A stretch of 64,000 bases of DNA. It comes from Paraspadella gotoi. Its lineage: Eukaryota; Chaetognatha. The position numbers and the translations under genes are program-made. Below the pieces are notes generated by a model that worked only from the letters and a program-made list of their open reading frames with translations, did no database searches and had not been told where the DNA came from. The stretch covers positions 8,891,709 through 8,955,708 of the forward strand of contig CM119267.1 in NCBI GenBank assembly GCA_051294375.1, written 5' to 3'. Positions 1 to 10,350 of the stretch are shown piece after piece. Within the stretch, counting starts at the first letter, position 1. Each line of letters begins with the position of its first letter.

Positions 1-30
1 ATTGCAGGGCGGAACCGAGGGTGAGGAAGG

Positions 31-39
31 GTGAGTAAG
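31..39 (+). other. Candidate 5' splice donor (D1 copy 1)
   Basis: The nine bases gtgagtaag fit the metazoan 5' splice-site consensus and follow a purine-rich, exon-like edge. The equivalent point in the second D1 copy, near 9,662, reads gtgagttaag. In that copy it lies about 75 bp downstream of a GC-rich promoter-like block, so it could end a short non-coding first exon. No matching acceptor or protein could be identified. Confidence 0.3.
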
Positions 40-622
40 AAGAAGCGATTATCGTTTACCCAGCGACCGAAACCGTTTTTGTATCTGATTTTGAAAAATT
101 GAGGCGCGATTTATTTTTCCACGCCTTTCCCTTTCTTCTCTCTCATCTCTCTCTTCTCTTCTATCCAGACAAAACCTTTAATTTTGCTGTTGTCCGTCTC
201 TCTCTGCGTCGTTCACGTTCTTATCTTCTCTCTTGTCTCTCTCTCTCCTCTCTCTGCACCTTTCCTGCTTTCGGGATACAATCTATCATTTACCTCGATC
301 TGCCTCTCTCTCTCTTTCCCCCCTCTCTCTCCTCCCTCGATTTCTGCTCTCTCTTCTCTTCACTCGGTCCCACCCTTATTGTTTCCCGTTAGCCCCATTA
401 CACGCTCAGTTGAGCGATGTAATTCCCGTTAACAGTTATCGTCTGTAACAACTCACGAATATTTTTTTTTCCACTTTTTCACTTTTTATAAAGGCCTTTT
501 TTTTGTCTTATGCGATTGTCTACACGTCGCCTTTCCCTCTGGCATCTCTTACCTCCTGGTCCCCCCCCGGAAACATCCACCTTCTGCAACGGAGGCTCAA
601 AACTGCCATCCATCACAGAGAA

Positions 623-740
<118 letters not shown>

Positions 741-1359
741 AAAGCATCGGTGTGAGAGAGGAGCGGGAGAAGATTCGCCTCCCTCGATGCCATCAGCGTT
801 TCCGCTTTCGGGACGAGAAGCGGAGAGATAAACTCTTTGCTTCCGCCGCTCGACTCAAAAGGGTGGAGGGGGGCGAGGATGGGCGTGGCATAGTTGGGAG
901 ATCTGGGGGGGGTTGTGATTGTCGGTTTGGGCTGCGGCGGCGGCAGCGGGCGGCCTAACAAACCTGCGCAGGCGGTGAGATGGAGAAGAGACCCCCTCTC
1001 TCCTTTTACGATAAGAAGGGAATAAAGACTTTGTTGACGAGATTTATCTTCCTTCCTACGGAGAGGAGGGAAGTGGGTTGTGGCGCTGTGGGGCAAGAGA
1101 GATGGGTGCTGAGATTTGGGGGAGGCGAAGATAAGCATTACGATCGGGTGAGGAGTAGGTTTGGTTGCGATGGAATAATGTGAAATTTGTGAAGATAAGC
1201 GTGATCGAGGAAATAAGAAAAACAATGTCGTTCAGTTTGAAAAAAAATAAAAATTGTTTGTTTGTTTGTTTGTTTTTGAAGCTAATCAGCTTAACATTGC
1301 AGATTCATCGGTTTATTGAGAAGCAATCGTTCAATCTTTTCATAGAGTGATCTAAAATG

Positions 1360-1810
1360 AAAAGTAACCATTGCAATTTGAGTCGGGAAGAAGTCGCGAG
1401 TACTTCCCTCGCTCTTTCTCGATATATATCGTCCTCTCGCTCTCTTACGATTTTTTTTTTTTCAATCGTTCTCTCTCGCTACTATTTTGCCCTCTCGCTT
1501 TTTTTTCTCCGATTTCGCCCTCTCGACTCTCCCCTTCTCTCTCTCTCTCTCTCTTTTTCGTCTTTCCGTGGTTTTTCTCCTTCCATTTATCTCCCCTTTC
1601 TCTCCTTTTTTCGTTACGTTCTCTCAACGTTCCTCTCTTTTTCCATTCTTCTTTCTTGCTTAATTTTTTTTTTTTTTAATTTAATTTTTTTTCGTGGATT
1701 CTTTCATTCACTTTTTTTCCTTTCCCTCCTTCCTCCCTTTCCTCCTCCCCTCACCTTTTCTTAACGTCAAAAGCGATATTTCATCTAATCTACTCCGTAT
1801 TTAAACCCAC
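1360..1810 (+). repeat. Polypyrimidine-rich segment, three copies in the window
   Basis: Most of this segment is C and T on the plus strand. Its second half (about 1,530-1,810) recurs at about 2,510-2,830 and 11,510-11,810, recognisable by a T tract, a ttaattt block and a cctcaccttttcttaacgtc-type ending. The near absence of purines explains the long Ser/Phe/Leu-rich open frames here. I see no gene. Confidence 0.85.
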
Positions 1811-2246
1811 CCCCCCCCCAACATCGCCGACTGACCATCTTTGTATCCCGCTGCTAATCCCTTTCTTAGTCGCGCCGCGCGGGGGCTCTGCTTTGCTCGT
1901 CGTCGTTTTCAAGTCCGCCTACAGCGAGATCGTTTACGACGAGTCGTAGTGGGGTGACTGAAGACGAATGGTCCGCGTTAAAAGGGCGTCCGCCCTTATG
2001 TTCAATGCTTACAACGTTAGGCCTTTTTCGACTCGGATTGTCGTTTTAAGGAAATGTGTAGACCATTCCAAGTCGCGTACTGTTTTAATCTTAAGCTGGT
2101 TACAAAAGCGATTTGTTCCTGCGCCCCGCAGGATGGGTGTGCAGTGCACACTGTGGTACACTGTGCACACTGTGCACACATTTTGCCACCTTATGCTGAA
2201 CTAATGAAAAATGTCGTTTAACGTCCAAAATTCATATTTTTTACAT

Positions 2247-2271
2247 NNNNNNNNNNNNNNNNNNNNNNNNN
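2247..2271. other. Assembly gap, 25 N
   Basis: Exactly 25 N. The sequence before it corresponds to about 12,206 in the second D1 copy, while the sequence after it restarts at the equivalent of 11,256. The two flanks therefore overlap by several hundred bases instead of leaving missing sequence. Confidence 0.99.
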
Positions 2272-2830
2272 CGCGATTGCCAATCTGGCGAACCTCCCTC
2301 AGCAGGAGATAATTGCGGTTTGCGCGAAGCGGAAAGAGATTCCGTTTCTCGTCAAGATCTCCTCGCGAGAAGAAAAGAAGTCCCTTTAAGTTTAATCTCT
2401 GATTTCTCGCTTCCTCCTCCTTTTTTTTTCCTTCCTCCGATCGTATCTCGTCCCCAAAACCCATTTTTTTCTTCTCATCTTCTTCCACGATTGTCTCTCT
2501 CTCTCTCTCCTCGGCTTATTCTCTTTCGTGGTTTTTCTCCTCCATTTCTTCTCCCCTTTCTCTCCTTTTTTCGTTTACGTCTATCTCAACGTTCCTCTCT
2601 TTTTCCATTCTTCTTTCTTGCTTAATTTTTTTTTTTTTAATTTAATTTTTTTTTCGTTGATCGTTTCATTCACGTTTTTTTTCCTTTCCCTCCTTGTCCT
2701 CCATTTCCTTCCTTCCCCTCACCTTTTCTTAACGTCAAAAGCCGATTCATTTACTCTACTCCGCGTTATTTTTTAAATTTTCCCACTTCGTCCCCCCACC
2801 AGCCAAATCGCCCCAACGGACCGATTCTTC
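2272..2830 (+). repeat. Extra partial copy of D1
   Basis: This matches 11,256-11,810, beginning with cgcgattgccaatctg and running through the polypyrimidine block. It also overlaps in content with 1,530-1,810. It is the right-hand flank of an overlapping gap. Confidence 0.85.
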
Positions 2831-5374
2831 TGGATCCCTCGCTTAATTCTCCTTAGCCGCGCGGCCCCGGACTCGTGGGTCCTGCTTGCGTCGCACCTCT
2901 CGTATGCTGAGTCCGACGGGCGCTACTATGCGAATTGCCCTAGGCGGGAGGTAGTCGCGGGCTTCGATATCTGGTATAACCGCCCATCGACTGCCGGCCC
3001 GCTCATTCTTCTCTCTCCCTCTGCTCTGCTCTCTCTCTCTCTCTTCTCTTCTTTCTCTCTCTCCCTTTCGCTTTTTTCTTCTCTCTGTGCGTCTGCATGC
3101 GAGAGGGTTTTTTTATGAAGGCCATCTTGTGAGAATGTTCGAGGCTTTCCCCTTCCGATGGAAATTCAAGGTCCAGGGGAGTGAGGCTGTTTAAAGGGAG
3201 ATTGAAGGAGATAAACGTTAGGATACGGAAAAAAGCCGAGTAGAGAGAAGAAGACAGAAAAAAAAAAAAAAAATAATGAAATTTTCATCCCTTTTTTTTT
3301 TTTCTCATAGAACCAACACAGCTTTTTTGGTGGTTTACGCCGCTCAATACAGCGCCCCTCTTTTTTTGTTTGTACTTTCCTGATTTTCAATAAAAATTAT
3401 AAGAAAAGAAAAAAAAAGAAAAAAAAATGAAAGAAAAAAAAAAAATAAAGCGAGTTATAGCTCAAAATTTAATTCTGTTTCCCGTTTTGAAAAATGAGAC
3501 GAAATGAAATGATGTGAAAAAAAAGTGAAAAACCAAGGAGAAAGAAAGGGAAAACCAACACACTGTTTTTTTCATCGGGTCCCATTTTTCGCCGTCATTC
3601 TTGGACTTTTCGATCAATTCGGGGCGGAATGAACGAGAGAGAGAAAGAAGAGAGAGCAGATGAGAGAGAGACGAGAAGAGAGAGAGAGAGGGAGAGAGAG
3701 AGAGAGAGAGGAGAGTCTTTCTTTTTGGGTGGGAGGAGGGCTCTCAGTGATGTCGGCATAATTAACTCTGATGGAAGAGAACGAGGAATTTTCGGTTTTT
3801 TTTGAAAAGGTAAATAAAAAACAAAACAGGAATGAAAAAAATTCGTAGAAGATCTCGTTGTGAGAGAGTGAGAGAGAATCGAGGGGAGAAAGAAGAAGGT
3901 AGGAAAAAAGCGGAGAGGGAGAGCGGAGAGAGGAAGCAAACGGGGGCGATGGAGAGAAGTGGGAGACCGCAAGAGTTTTAGAATTGTTTTTAAACTTTTT
4001 TTCTGCTTTTAATTCGGTATTTTGATTGTTTTTTAAACGCGGATCCGAGAAAAAGAGGTATTTGTTGTTGCGAGGATGTGAGGGGGCTGAGAAGCAAGGG
4101 GTTAGGGATGTTTAGATGCGTCATCCCCTGTCTGGGTGTTCGTTGCGACCAGCCGAAAGACCCCCCCCTCCTTCCCCGAATCCTTTCTTGAATCTTCGTT
4201 TATTAAATTAATGTGAAGTGAGCAAATTTAGGAAGAGAAGGAAAAAAGAAAATTGTTGATCTTGTCGCTGGGTTGACTTCATGTCAATCGTCAAACTGCT
4301 CGCGTGTTATCCGTGAAAATTTGGGAGAAAAAAAAACGTATTATTTAAAAACAAGGGGTCATATGCGGATCGGAATTCGTATAGTCTAGTTTTGAGAGTA
4401 GGGGATTAGAAGGGAAAAAAATGTTGTTTTTATTAAAAAAAAATTCTTATCGGTATTCATTTAGCTTCTGAAAGGCCAAAAAATGGAGGCTGGCGTTCGT
4501 TCGAATTTCTCCCGCGTTGAAGGGAATTCTCGTTGGGGTATTGTCGATGGAATGTTGATCTTGATTATTCAGAAATGTTTTTGTCGGTGGTCTGGTTTCC
4601 TCCGTCGGGAATTAAATATGCATCCTCTTTCTAACACTTTATACTAGAAAAGTACTGATAATCAGTAAACATGATACGAGCGTCTCTTACCTGATTGAAA
4701 GCGGGGTGCGCCGATTTTTTGTTTGACAGATGCGGCGCGGAAGAAAAAAAAATGGATGTGGAAAGAAGGAAGGGGAAAGAAACATGATTAGTTTTTTTAC
4801 AACGTAAGGGCGTCAACTCATGAATTAATAAAACCCTCAAATCGCATTTTTTAAACGTTTCTGCGACAAAACTTTTGGCCTGTCCCGGGAGACGACGGAG
4901 GTTTGGCTAAGCCGCTACTATATTTTTTTTAATACGGGTGTTGTATCTGGTACTTTAACAAAGTTTTTTATATTTGTCTCCCTTTCATCCGCTTCTCTTT
5001 TAGGGGCGACGGCAAATATAGCCAATTTTAATGAAATTAAAATTCGGATAATTGGATATTTACGCTCAGCGCGCCTCGGTAAGTGGGGATAAATAAGAAG
5101 ACGTTTTTATAAAATTATTGATTAAAATGATTGAGGTCCGAACAATTCGTCATAACCCCCGAGAAAAAATTCGTTGTTGTTTGGTGTTAAGAGAGGAGAG
5201 AGAGAGAAGGAGTGGAGAGAGAGAGTAGAGGGAGATGGAGGAGGAGAGCAATTGAAATCTCGTTTCAAAATCTCCTACGTCGTTGAATTTGCAACCAATG
5301 ACTTCTGTTATTCGTTGGTTTTTGATCAAATTTGTTTTGATTGATTCCACTAAGACTTCTGGATCGTCTCTCTT
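2831..5374 (+). other. Unique D1 segment absent from the second copy; no gene seen
   Basis: About 2.5 kb with no counterpart between about 12,206 and 12,207, where the second copy jumps directly to the equivalent of 5,375. It holds A/T homopolymer runs, a GA-rich patch at about 3,635-3,715, and purine-rich stretches at 3,220-3,540 and 3,840-3,960. The piece at 2,870-3,000 has even base composition and looks unlike its surroundings. No exon-like signal or recognisable protein was found. Confidence 0.6.
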
Positions 5375-6132
5375 TACTTTGTTCGTTCTAAATTCTCTGC
5401 CATTTTGACGAAAATCTGAACGTCTTTCTGACTCTGGACGAAATCGGATTGAATCACGAAACAAAGTCCGGATGAAATCGGATGAAAACCCGGATGTAAG
5501 GGGATCTCGGGGAAAGATTTACGGGCTATCACGACGTCAAATCGGATTCGTACCATGAGTAAGAACAGTCGCTCCGATATAAAAGGCGAACGCACTGAAT
5601 TTAAATAATTATTATATTTTAGGCCTATATATAGCCAACTCTCTACGTACTTTTGAATCAACCGGTTTTCCGCGGTCTTCGATAGGCAAGCTGCGAAAAG
5701 AAAAAAAAAAGATTTTATAAAGAGAAACTTAATTAAGAAAAGTCGCAGAGTCGACCTAGTTATAGGCCAACACAAACCATTTAGAATTAGCCTCGACTTT
5801 TTGCTGCTTCGTCGCCCGAATCGGATTTCGCTGCTAAACGGATAATTCGTCGTAGTTATCGTCGTCGTCGTTATCGTCAACATTCTCGTATTCCGGATCT
5901 AAAGAGAGACCATCGCCTTTTGTTGTTATTATCGTCGAAGGCGTCGTTGTCATGTTGCTCCGTCGGTCTGTCGTCTGCTCTTCAACTGGAACAAATGTCT
6001 TCCGATGTCGTCGTCTGCTTCGTTGTCGATTTCGTACAAAGCGTAAGACGCCATCTCCATTCTCGGGTTTCGGTGAAGAGTAATATTACTCACAAGTGGC
6101 GTTCGTTCAGCCGGTTTAATTAAATCTGGGAG

Positions 6133-6193
<61 letters not shown>

Positions 6194-6515
6194 CAAGCGT
6201 GACTCTTTCTCTCGATCTATAAACGCGTGACGCCCTTGTTTCCGCCCTTCTTCGCGTCACGCTACGTGTCAGTCACGCCTTACGCTACGCAATCGAGTCT
6301 CGCTACGCAACTTTCTCGACACATTTCCTTTACCCCCCCCCTCTTTCCGTCATCTCTCGCAAGCGCGGACCATCGCGCGGCGCTTTTGTCACGCGCCAAA
6401 AAACGCCGACGTGGGCGTCGATCCGTGGAAGCGCTATGGAGAGAGTGACCACTTTCGATTCGCTCCTGCGTTTAATAAGGAATACATAGAAAATTAAGAA
6501 TCCTAGGAAATAAAA
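5375..6515 (+). repeat. Direct duplication D1, copy 1, right segment
   Basis: This matches about 12,207-13,690. Shared landmarks are gaacgtctttctgactct, the tataaaagg(g)cgaacgcactg block, the tatatagccaactctctacg block and the cgtcgtcgttatcgtcaa block. The second copy contains two extra insertions of roughly 70-100 bp with even base composition at about 13,325-13,400 and 13,515-13,620. No gene is recognised in either copy. Confidence 0.88.
6136..6190 (+). repeat. (GA)n microsatellite, about 55 bp
   Basis: A pure GA run of about 27 units. In the second D1 copy the counterpart (about 13,040-13,146) is longer and interrupted by extra G and A bases. Confidence 0.97.
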
Positions 6516-6529
6516 TTCCACCAACCTCC

Positions 6530-7200
6530 GTTCATCAGCCGGCCAATTGGTCTTGCCGGAGGCAAGTCATTTTCGCCTCCCAAACCCCAAAGGGTCCGGA
6601 GGGAAAGGGATCGTAGCCCGGGTGGTCGTCTAGCAGTAAGAGGGGACGGGGCGCAACGCGCTTATTTAACCCGCCTGTAACACCCGGTTGTTACAGGCCC
6701 TGCTGTATACGAGCTTCGGGGACTGCTCCTTAAAAGCTCTGCTCTATAAATTGACACGGTTCCTCTGCCACAAAACATATAATTAACTTAAGCTTCCGTC
6801 TCTTTCACCTATTTCCTCTCCCGAATAACCAAGTCGAACATTGTCCGAGCGAATTTCTGATCGAAATATGAAGTCGCCGCAAGAAAGTCAGGGAAAGATT
6901 GAGAGATCAGAGAGAGCAGTCGCCGTCGATATTCATTCTTTCCGAGCTTGGGTTTTTCGGTTTAATATCGTTCGGTTTTCACTACTCCGACCCATAACAA
7001 ATTGACATCGCCCCTACTTTTCCGTTTTTTTTTTTTGACCTTGACGCCTCTTTTTTTTTCTCTAAGGCGGCCGAGACCCTGACCTGGGTGCGGCTACTCT
7101 TTCTTTTCTCTTCCACCGCCGTCTTGCGTATCTCTTAGCATCAAGCAGCACTTACACACGACCGCTACCAGCCGAAGAGGGCGAATTACTCAGGTTTGCA
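6530..7200 (+). other. Unique intergenic sequence with a perfect hairpin
   Basis: No open frame or exon signal stands out. A 9-bp perfect inverted repeat, GCCTGTAAC and GTTACAGGC, lies at 6,673-6,698 with an 8-base loop. The surrounding 6,600-6,760 is GC-rich and free of simple repeats. It was checked for tRNA A and B boxes and did not fit. Confidence 0.5.
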
Positions 7201-7298
7201 CCACCTTGGGCTCTAGACGATTAATAGGAAAACTATGAGAGGCAGAAAAGTTGTTTGGTATTCTTTCGCCCCCCCCCTCTTTGCACATTTCCAACCCC

Positions 7299-7300
7299 GC

Positions 7301-7366
<66 letters not shown>

Positions 7367-7437
7367 TCTCGTCCTCTCTCTCTCTTCTCTCTCTCTCCTC
7401 TCTTCTCTCTCCCTCTCTCTCTCTCTCCCTCCTTTTA
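7299..7437 (+). repeat. Compound (TC)n tract
   Basis: About 140 bp of almost pure TC with occasional CC, CA and GT interruptions, followed by a short (CA)n run at 7,438-7,451. Frames through it read as Ser-Leu repeats and are not coding evidence. Confidence 0.95.
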
Positions 7438-7619
7438 TACACACACACACATACAAAGCCCTCTTCCATCTCTTATCCTCGCCCCCCCACAGTCACCTCA
7501 CGTGACCAGTCGAGGGGAAGGAGTTCGAGAGTTCGTAGGAGAGGTCAAAGCTTTCGCCTTCGAGCGGAAACGACTTCGCCGATGTGCCTCCGTCCGGATA
7601 AAAAATCTTTTTCCTCATT

Positions 7620-8135
7620 TCCGTCGACGGGCGACACAATTTTCTCTCCTTTGTTTTTCTCCCTTTTTTGTCCACAAAGACGTCCCGTCGATTATACTAA
7701 TCCGTGCTTTTTAACAAAAAAAAATTCCTTCTATTTAATTCTAAATATTCTTAAACTTAAGAGCTACCTGTATCAGCTCCTGTTATCAGTTGTGTTGCTT
7801 TTCTCTTTTATCGACAATCTTTTTTTTTTTTCCATTCATCAGACTTGACCATTGCATCTCCGGTAATTTCTTCGTCGCCCCCCGACTTCTCTCCAAGTCT
7901 ATCCATTCTCTCACGCCTCTTCACTTTCACTTCACAAGGTTCTTCAGTCTTTCACTCTCGAATCCCTTCCTCATCCTTTTTCAGTTCAAACGCCTCCCTT
8001 CCAGAGGTCGACGGGGGCAGGGTACCATATCAAGGAACCAACGTTGTCGTTTTTGTCCGCTAGCTTTTCGCTTCGCCCTGCGTTTTTATTTCCCTTTTTT
8101 TATTCTTCACCCTTTTCTCGTCGCTCTTCTCCTCT

Positions 8136-8185
<50 letters not shown>

Positions 8186-8260
8186 TCTCCCCTTCCCCCC
8201 CCTCTACCTCAACACACCCCCCCCCTTCCTTTCTCCTCTCAACCTTTTCCTTTTTTTTCG
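7620..8260 (+). repeat. Polypyrimidine belt with (TC)n core
   Basis: Long C/T-rich stretches include (TC)n at about 8,131-8,180 and C runs near 8,190-8,225. Plus-strand frames of 145-215 codons here are pyrimidine artefacts rich in Ser, Phe and Pro. Confidence 0.85.
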
Positions 8261-8338
8261 GAAATGTTCGCACCCGCAGTTGCCGTCCTTGTGGTCACAT
8301 CTTGGTCGACGCCTCGTTTTCCGACGGCGAGCCGCCAT
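8204..8338 (-). CDS. Short ORF, 44 codons, Cys/His cluster; function unknown
   Basis: The minus-strand ATG at 8,336-8,338 sits inside AAAAATGGCGGC, which resembles both a translation start and the YY1-type GCCGCCAT motif. The product starts MAARRRKTRRRPRC, continues with a spaced CDHKDGNCGCEH segment (C.H....C.C.H), then a basic tail, and ends at TAG. The Cys/His spacing invites comparison with a small zinc-binding motif, but I recognise no family. Upstream on the minus strand is CpG-rich sequence around 8,360-8,395. The 3' part runs into the polypyrimidine belt, so the C-terminus is low complexity. Chance is a fair explanation. Confidence 0.15.
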   Translation of the reverse strand: MAARRRKTRRRPRCDHKDGNCGCEHFRKKRKRLRGERKGGGVLR

Positions 8339-8499
8339 TTTTTTTTTTTTTTTTCCTGCCGCCCTCCACAGCCGCGCGTGCATGCCGGCGCCCCTATCCC
8401 CTCTTCTCTCTTTATCTATCTCCACTTTTCTCAATGAGCTCGCGCGCCACGGCCGATCAATTTTCGGCTATCCATCTCTAACCCATCTCCGTGGCTCGC

Positions 8500-9060
8500 C
8501 CTCGCTTTCCTTCTTCTTTCCAAGCAACTTCCTCCCCCTCTTTTTTTTCTTTCTTTCTCAGTTTTTTAACTTCTTTCTTTCCTTCCTCTTTTCCTTTCTT
8601 GCCCTCTCTCCCTCTCCTCTTCCTCCTCCACATTGGATCGTGACCCCAGTCGTCCCTCGCAGCGGTCTCGGAACTTGGCCTCAAATAGTCGAGGCTCGTT
8701 TTTGTATTCCTCCTCCCTCTTTATTCCTTCCTCCTCTCCTCTATTTCCTTTCCCATTTCCTTTTCTTCCTTTCCCATTCTTCCTTTTTTTTCCTTTCTGT
8801 CCTTTTTCTCCTCTTATGTTCTATGGATTGCAATCGCTTTAAAACCGGATATTGGAGAGTAATGGAAGTCTTTGTAGTGGAGATTCGATGGTTTTGCTTT
8901 TAAAACATGGGGATGATGCATATTTCTATACTCGTTCCTTTCATTGCAAAGCACAGTTCTTCTTTATCAAATAGACGATAGAAATCTTGTGGTCCTTATT
9001 CGGCAAGCCAGCCTCAGCATTTATACGTTCACACAAAAGGCAGAGTACGCTCTCTCCGTC
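8500..9060 (+). other. Pyrimidine-rich then unique sequence; no gene seen
   Basis: The part up to about 8,815 is C/T-rich with CTT/CCT runs. From 8,816 to 9,060 the sequence is ordinary and AT-leaning with no extended frame and no splice or promoter signals that stand out. Confidence 0.5.
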
Positions 9061-9067
9061 TAATTGT

Positions 9068-9424
9068 TCATCTATAGTTAACATCTAACACACAAGGCAA
9101 ATCGACTTTAATGGTTATCTTCTCATAAACCGTATTTCCTATTTCTTGCCCAATAAAAGAAAAAAAGAGGAAAACCAACGAAAAAAAGAGACAATGTGAG
9201 TGGGTTAAATTCTTTTCTCTAATTTTTTCCCCTCTTTTTTTCACGAGAAACAAATTTTTACAGTTAATCTCGCTAAGGCGTTTCCCCGCTCTCTCTGCTC
9301 TCTCTCTCTCTCTTCTCTCTTCTTCTCTCTCTCTCTTCTCTCTCTCTCCTCTCTCTCCTCTCTCTCGTCTCTCTCTCAGAAGGAAGGGAGGAGAGGAGGC
9401 GCTGCTCGTTTTCCGCTCCGCCAT
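9068..9424 (-). CDS. ORF of 118 codons from a promoter-like block; unknown
   Basis: The ATG at 9,422-9,424 lies in gcaaATGGCGGAGCGG. The product opens MAERKTSSASSPPFLL, then reads about 30 Arg/Glu/Gly residues through a GA-rich microsatellite, and continues as an AT-rich, partly hydrophobic tail. E2F-like and CCAAT motifs lie just upstream on the minus strand. No family is recognised. The repeat-encoded middle and compositionally shifting tail argue against a conserved protein; the first 17 residues could instead belong to a first exon. Confidence 0.15.
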   Translation of the reverse strand: MAERKTSSASSPPFLLRERRERGERGEREKREREEERRERERAERAGKRLSEINCKNLFLVKKRGEKIREKNLTHSHCLFFSLVFLFFSFIGQEIGNTVYEKITIKVDLPCVLDVNYR

Positions 9425-9600
9425 TTGCTCACATCAAATTCTTGGAATCGCGCGGGAAAAATTGAGATGAAGATTTTTCCCCGCCAATCCCCTTATACCG
9501 CTCGCCTCCACCTCTGCCCCTTCCCCCCCCAATATGTTTCTCCCCAAAAAAATGGCTGGAACCGAGGGTTCCGCCCCCCGGCGCCTGTAAATGGGCCGCC
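9405..9600. promoter_or_regulatory. Promoter-like block: YY1-type, E2F-like and CCAAT motifs
   Basis: Within 200 bp are CCGCCATTTG (YY1-like on minus), GCGGGAAAA (E2F-like, 9,452-9,460), TTTTTCCCCGCC (E2F-like, about 9,475-9,486) overlapping CCAAT at 9,484-9,488, then a GC-rich stretch ending in ggcgcc. A donor-like gtgagttaag follows at about 9,662. Such a combination is typical of TATA-less animal promoters, and the two strands suggest divergent transcription. This is inference from motifs only. Confidence 0.35.
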
Positions 9601-10297
9601 AAAGGAGGCGCGACAGGTCGAGATTGCAGCGCCGGCAGCGGAACAGAGGGTGAGGAACGGGGTGAGTTAAGAAGAACGCATTAATCGTAATTCGTTACCA
9701 CGACCGAAACCGTTTTTTGATCTGATTTTGAGAAAAATTGAGGCGCCGATTAATTTTTCCCACCGTGGGCCCTTGTCCCCTTTCTTTCTCTCTCTCTCTT
9801 CCTCCTCTCTCTCTCCCTTCCTCTCTCTACTCTCTCTCTCTCTCTCTCTCACTCTCTCTCCGCTCTCTTCTCTCCTCTCCCTTCCACATTTCATTTTCTC
9901 TCATCTCTTCTCTCTCCCCTCTCTCTTTTTCTCTCTCTCTCTCTCTTCTTCTCCCTCCGATCCTACCTTATTGTTTTCCCCGCTTAGATCTCCCATTTAC
10001 ACGCTCAGTTGAAGCCGATTGAATTCTCCGTTAACAGTTATCGTCCGCTAACCTAATCTCTCTACGAATTTTTTTTTTTTTCCATCTTTTTCACTTTTTA
10101 ATAAAAGCCTTTTGTTTTGTCTTCATGCGATTGTCTTACACGTCCGCCTTTTCCCTCTGGCATCTCTTACTCGCTGGTCCCCCCCGGAAAACACTCCACC
10201 TTCTGCCAACGGAGCGCTCAATAAACTCGCCATCCCATACACAGAAGGTATCACCAACATAAAAAATCGCTCGTCTCTCTCTCTTCTCTCTCGTTCG

Positions 10298-10350
<53 letters not shown>

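Noticed and set aside
6600-6760. tRNA-Glu-like text (ggtcgtctag).
   Set aside because: No B box at the right distance and no foldable acceptor stem.
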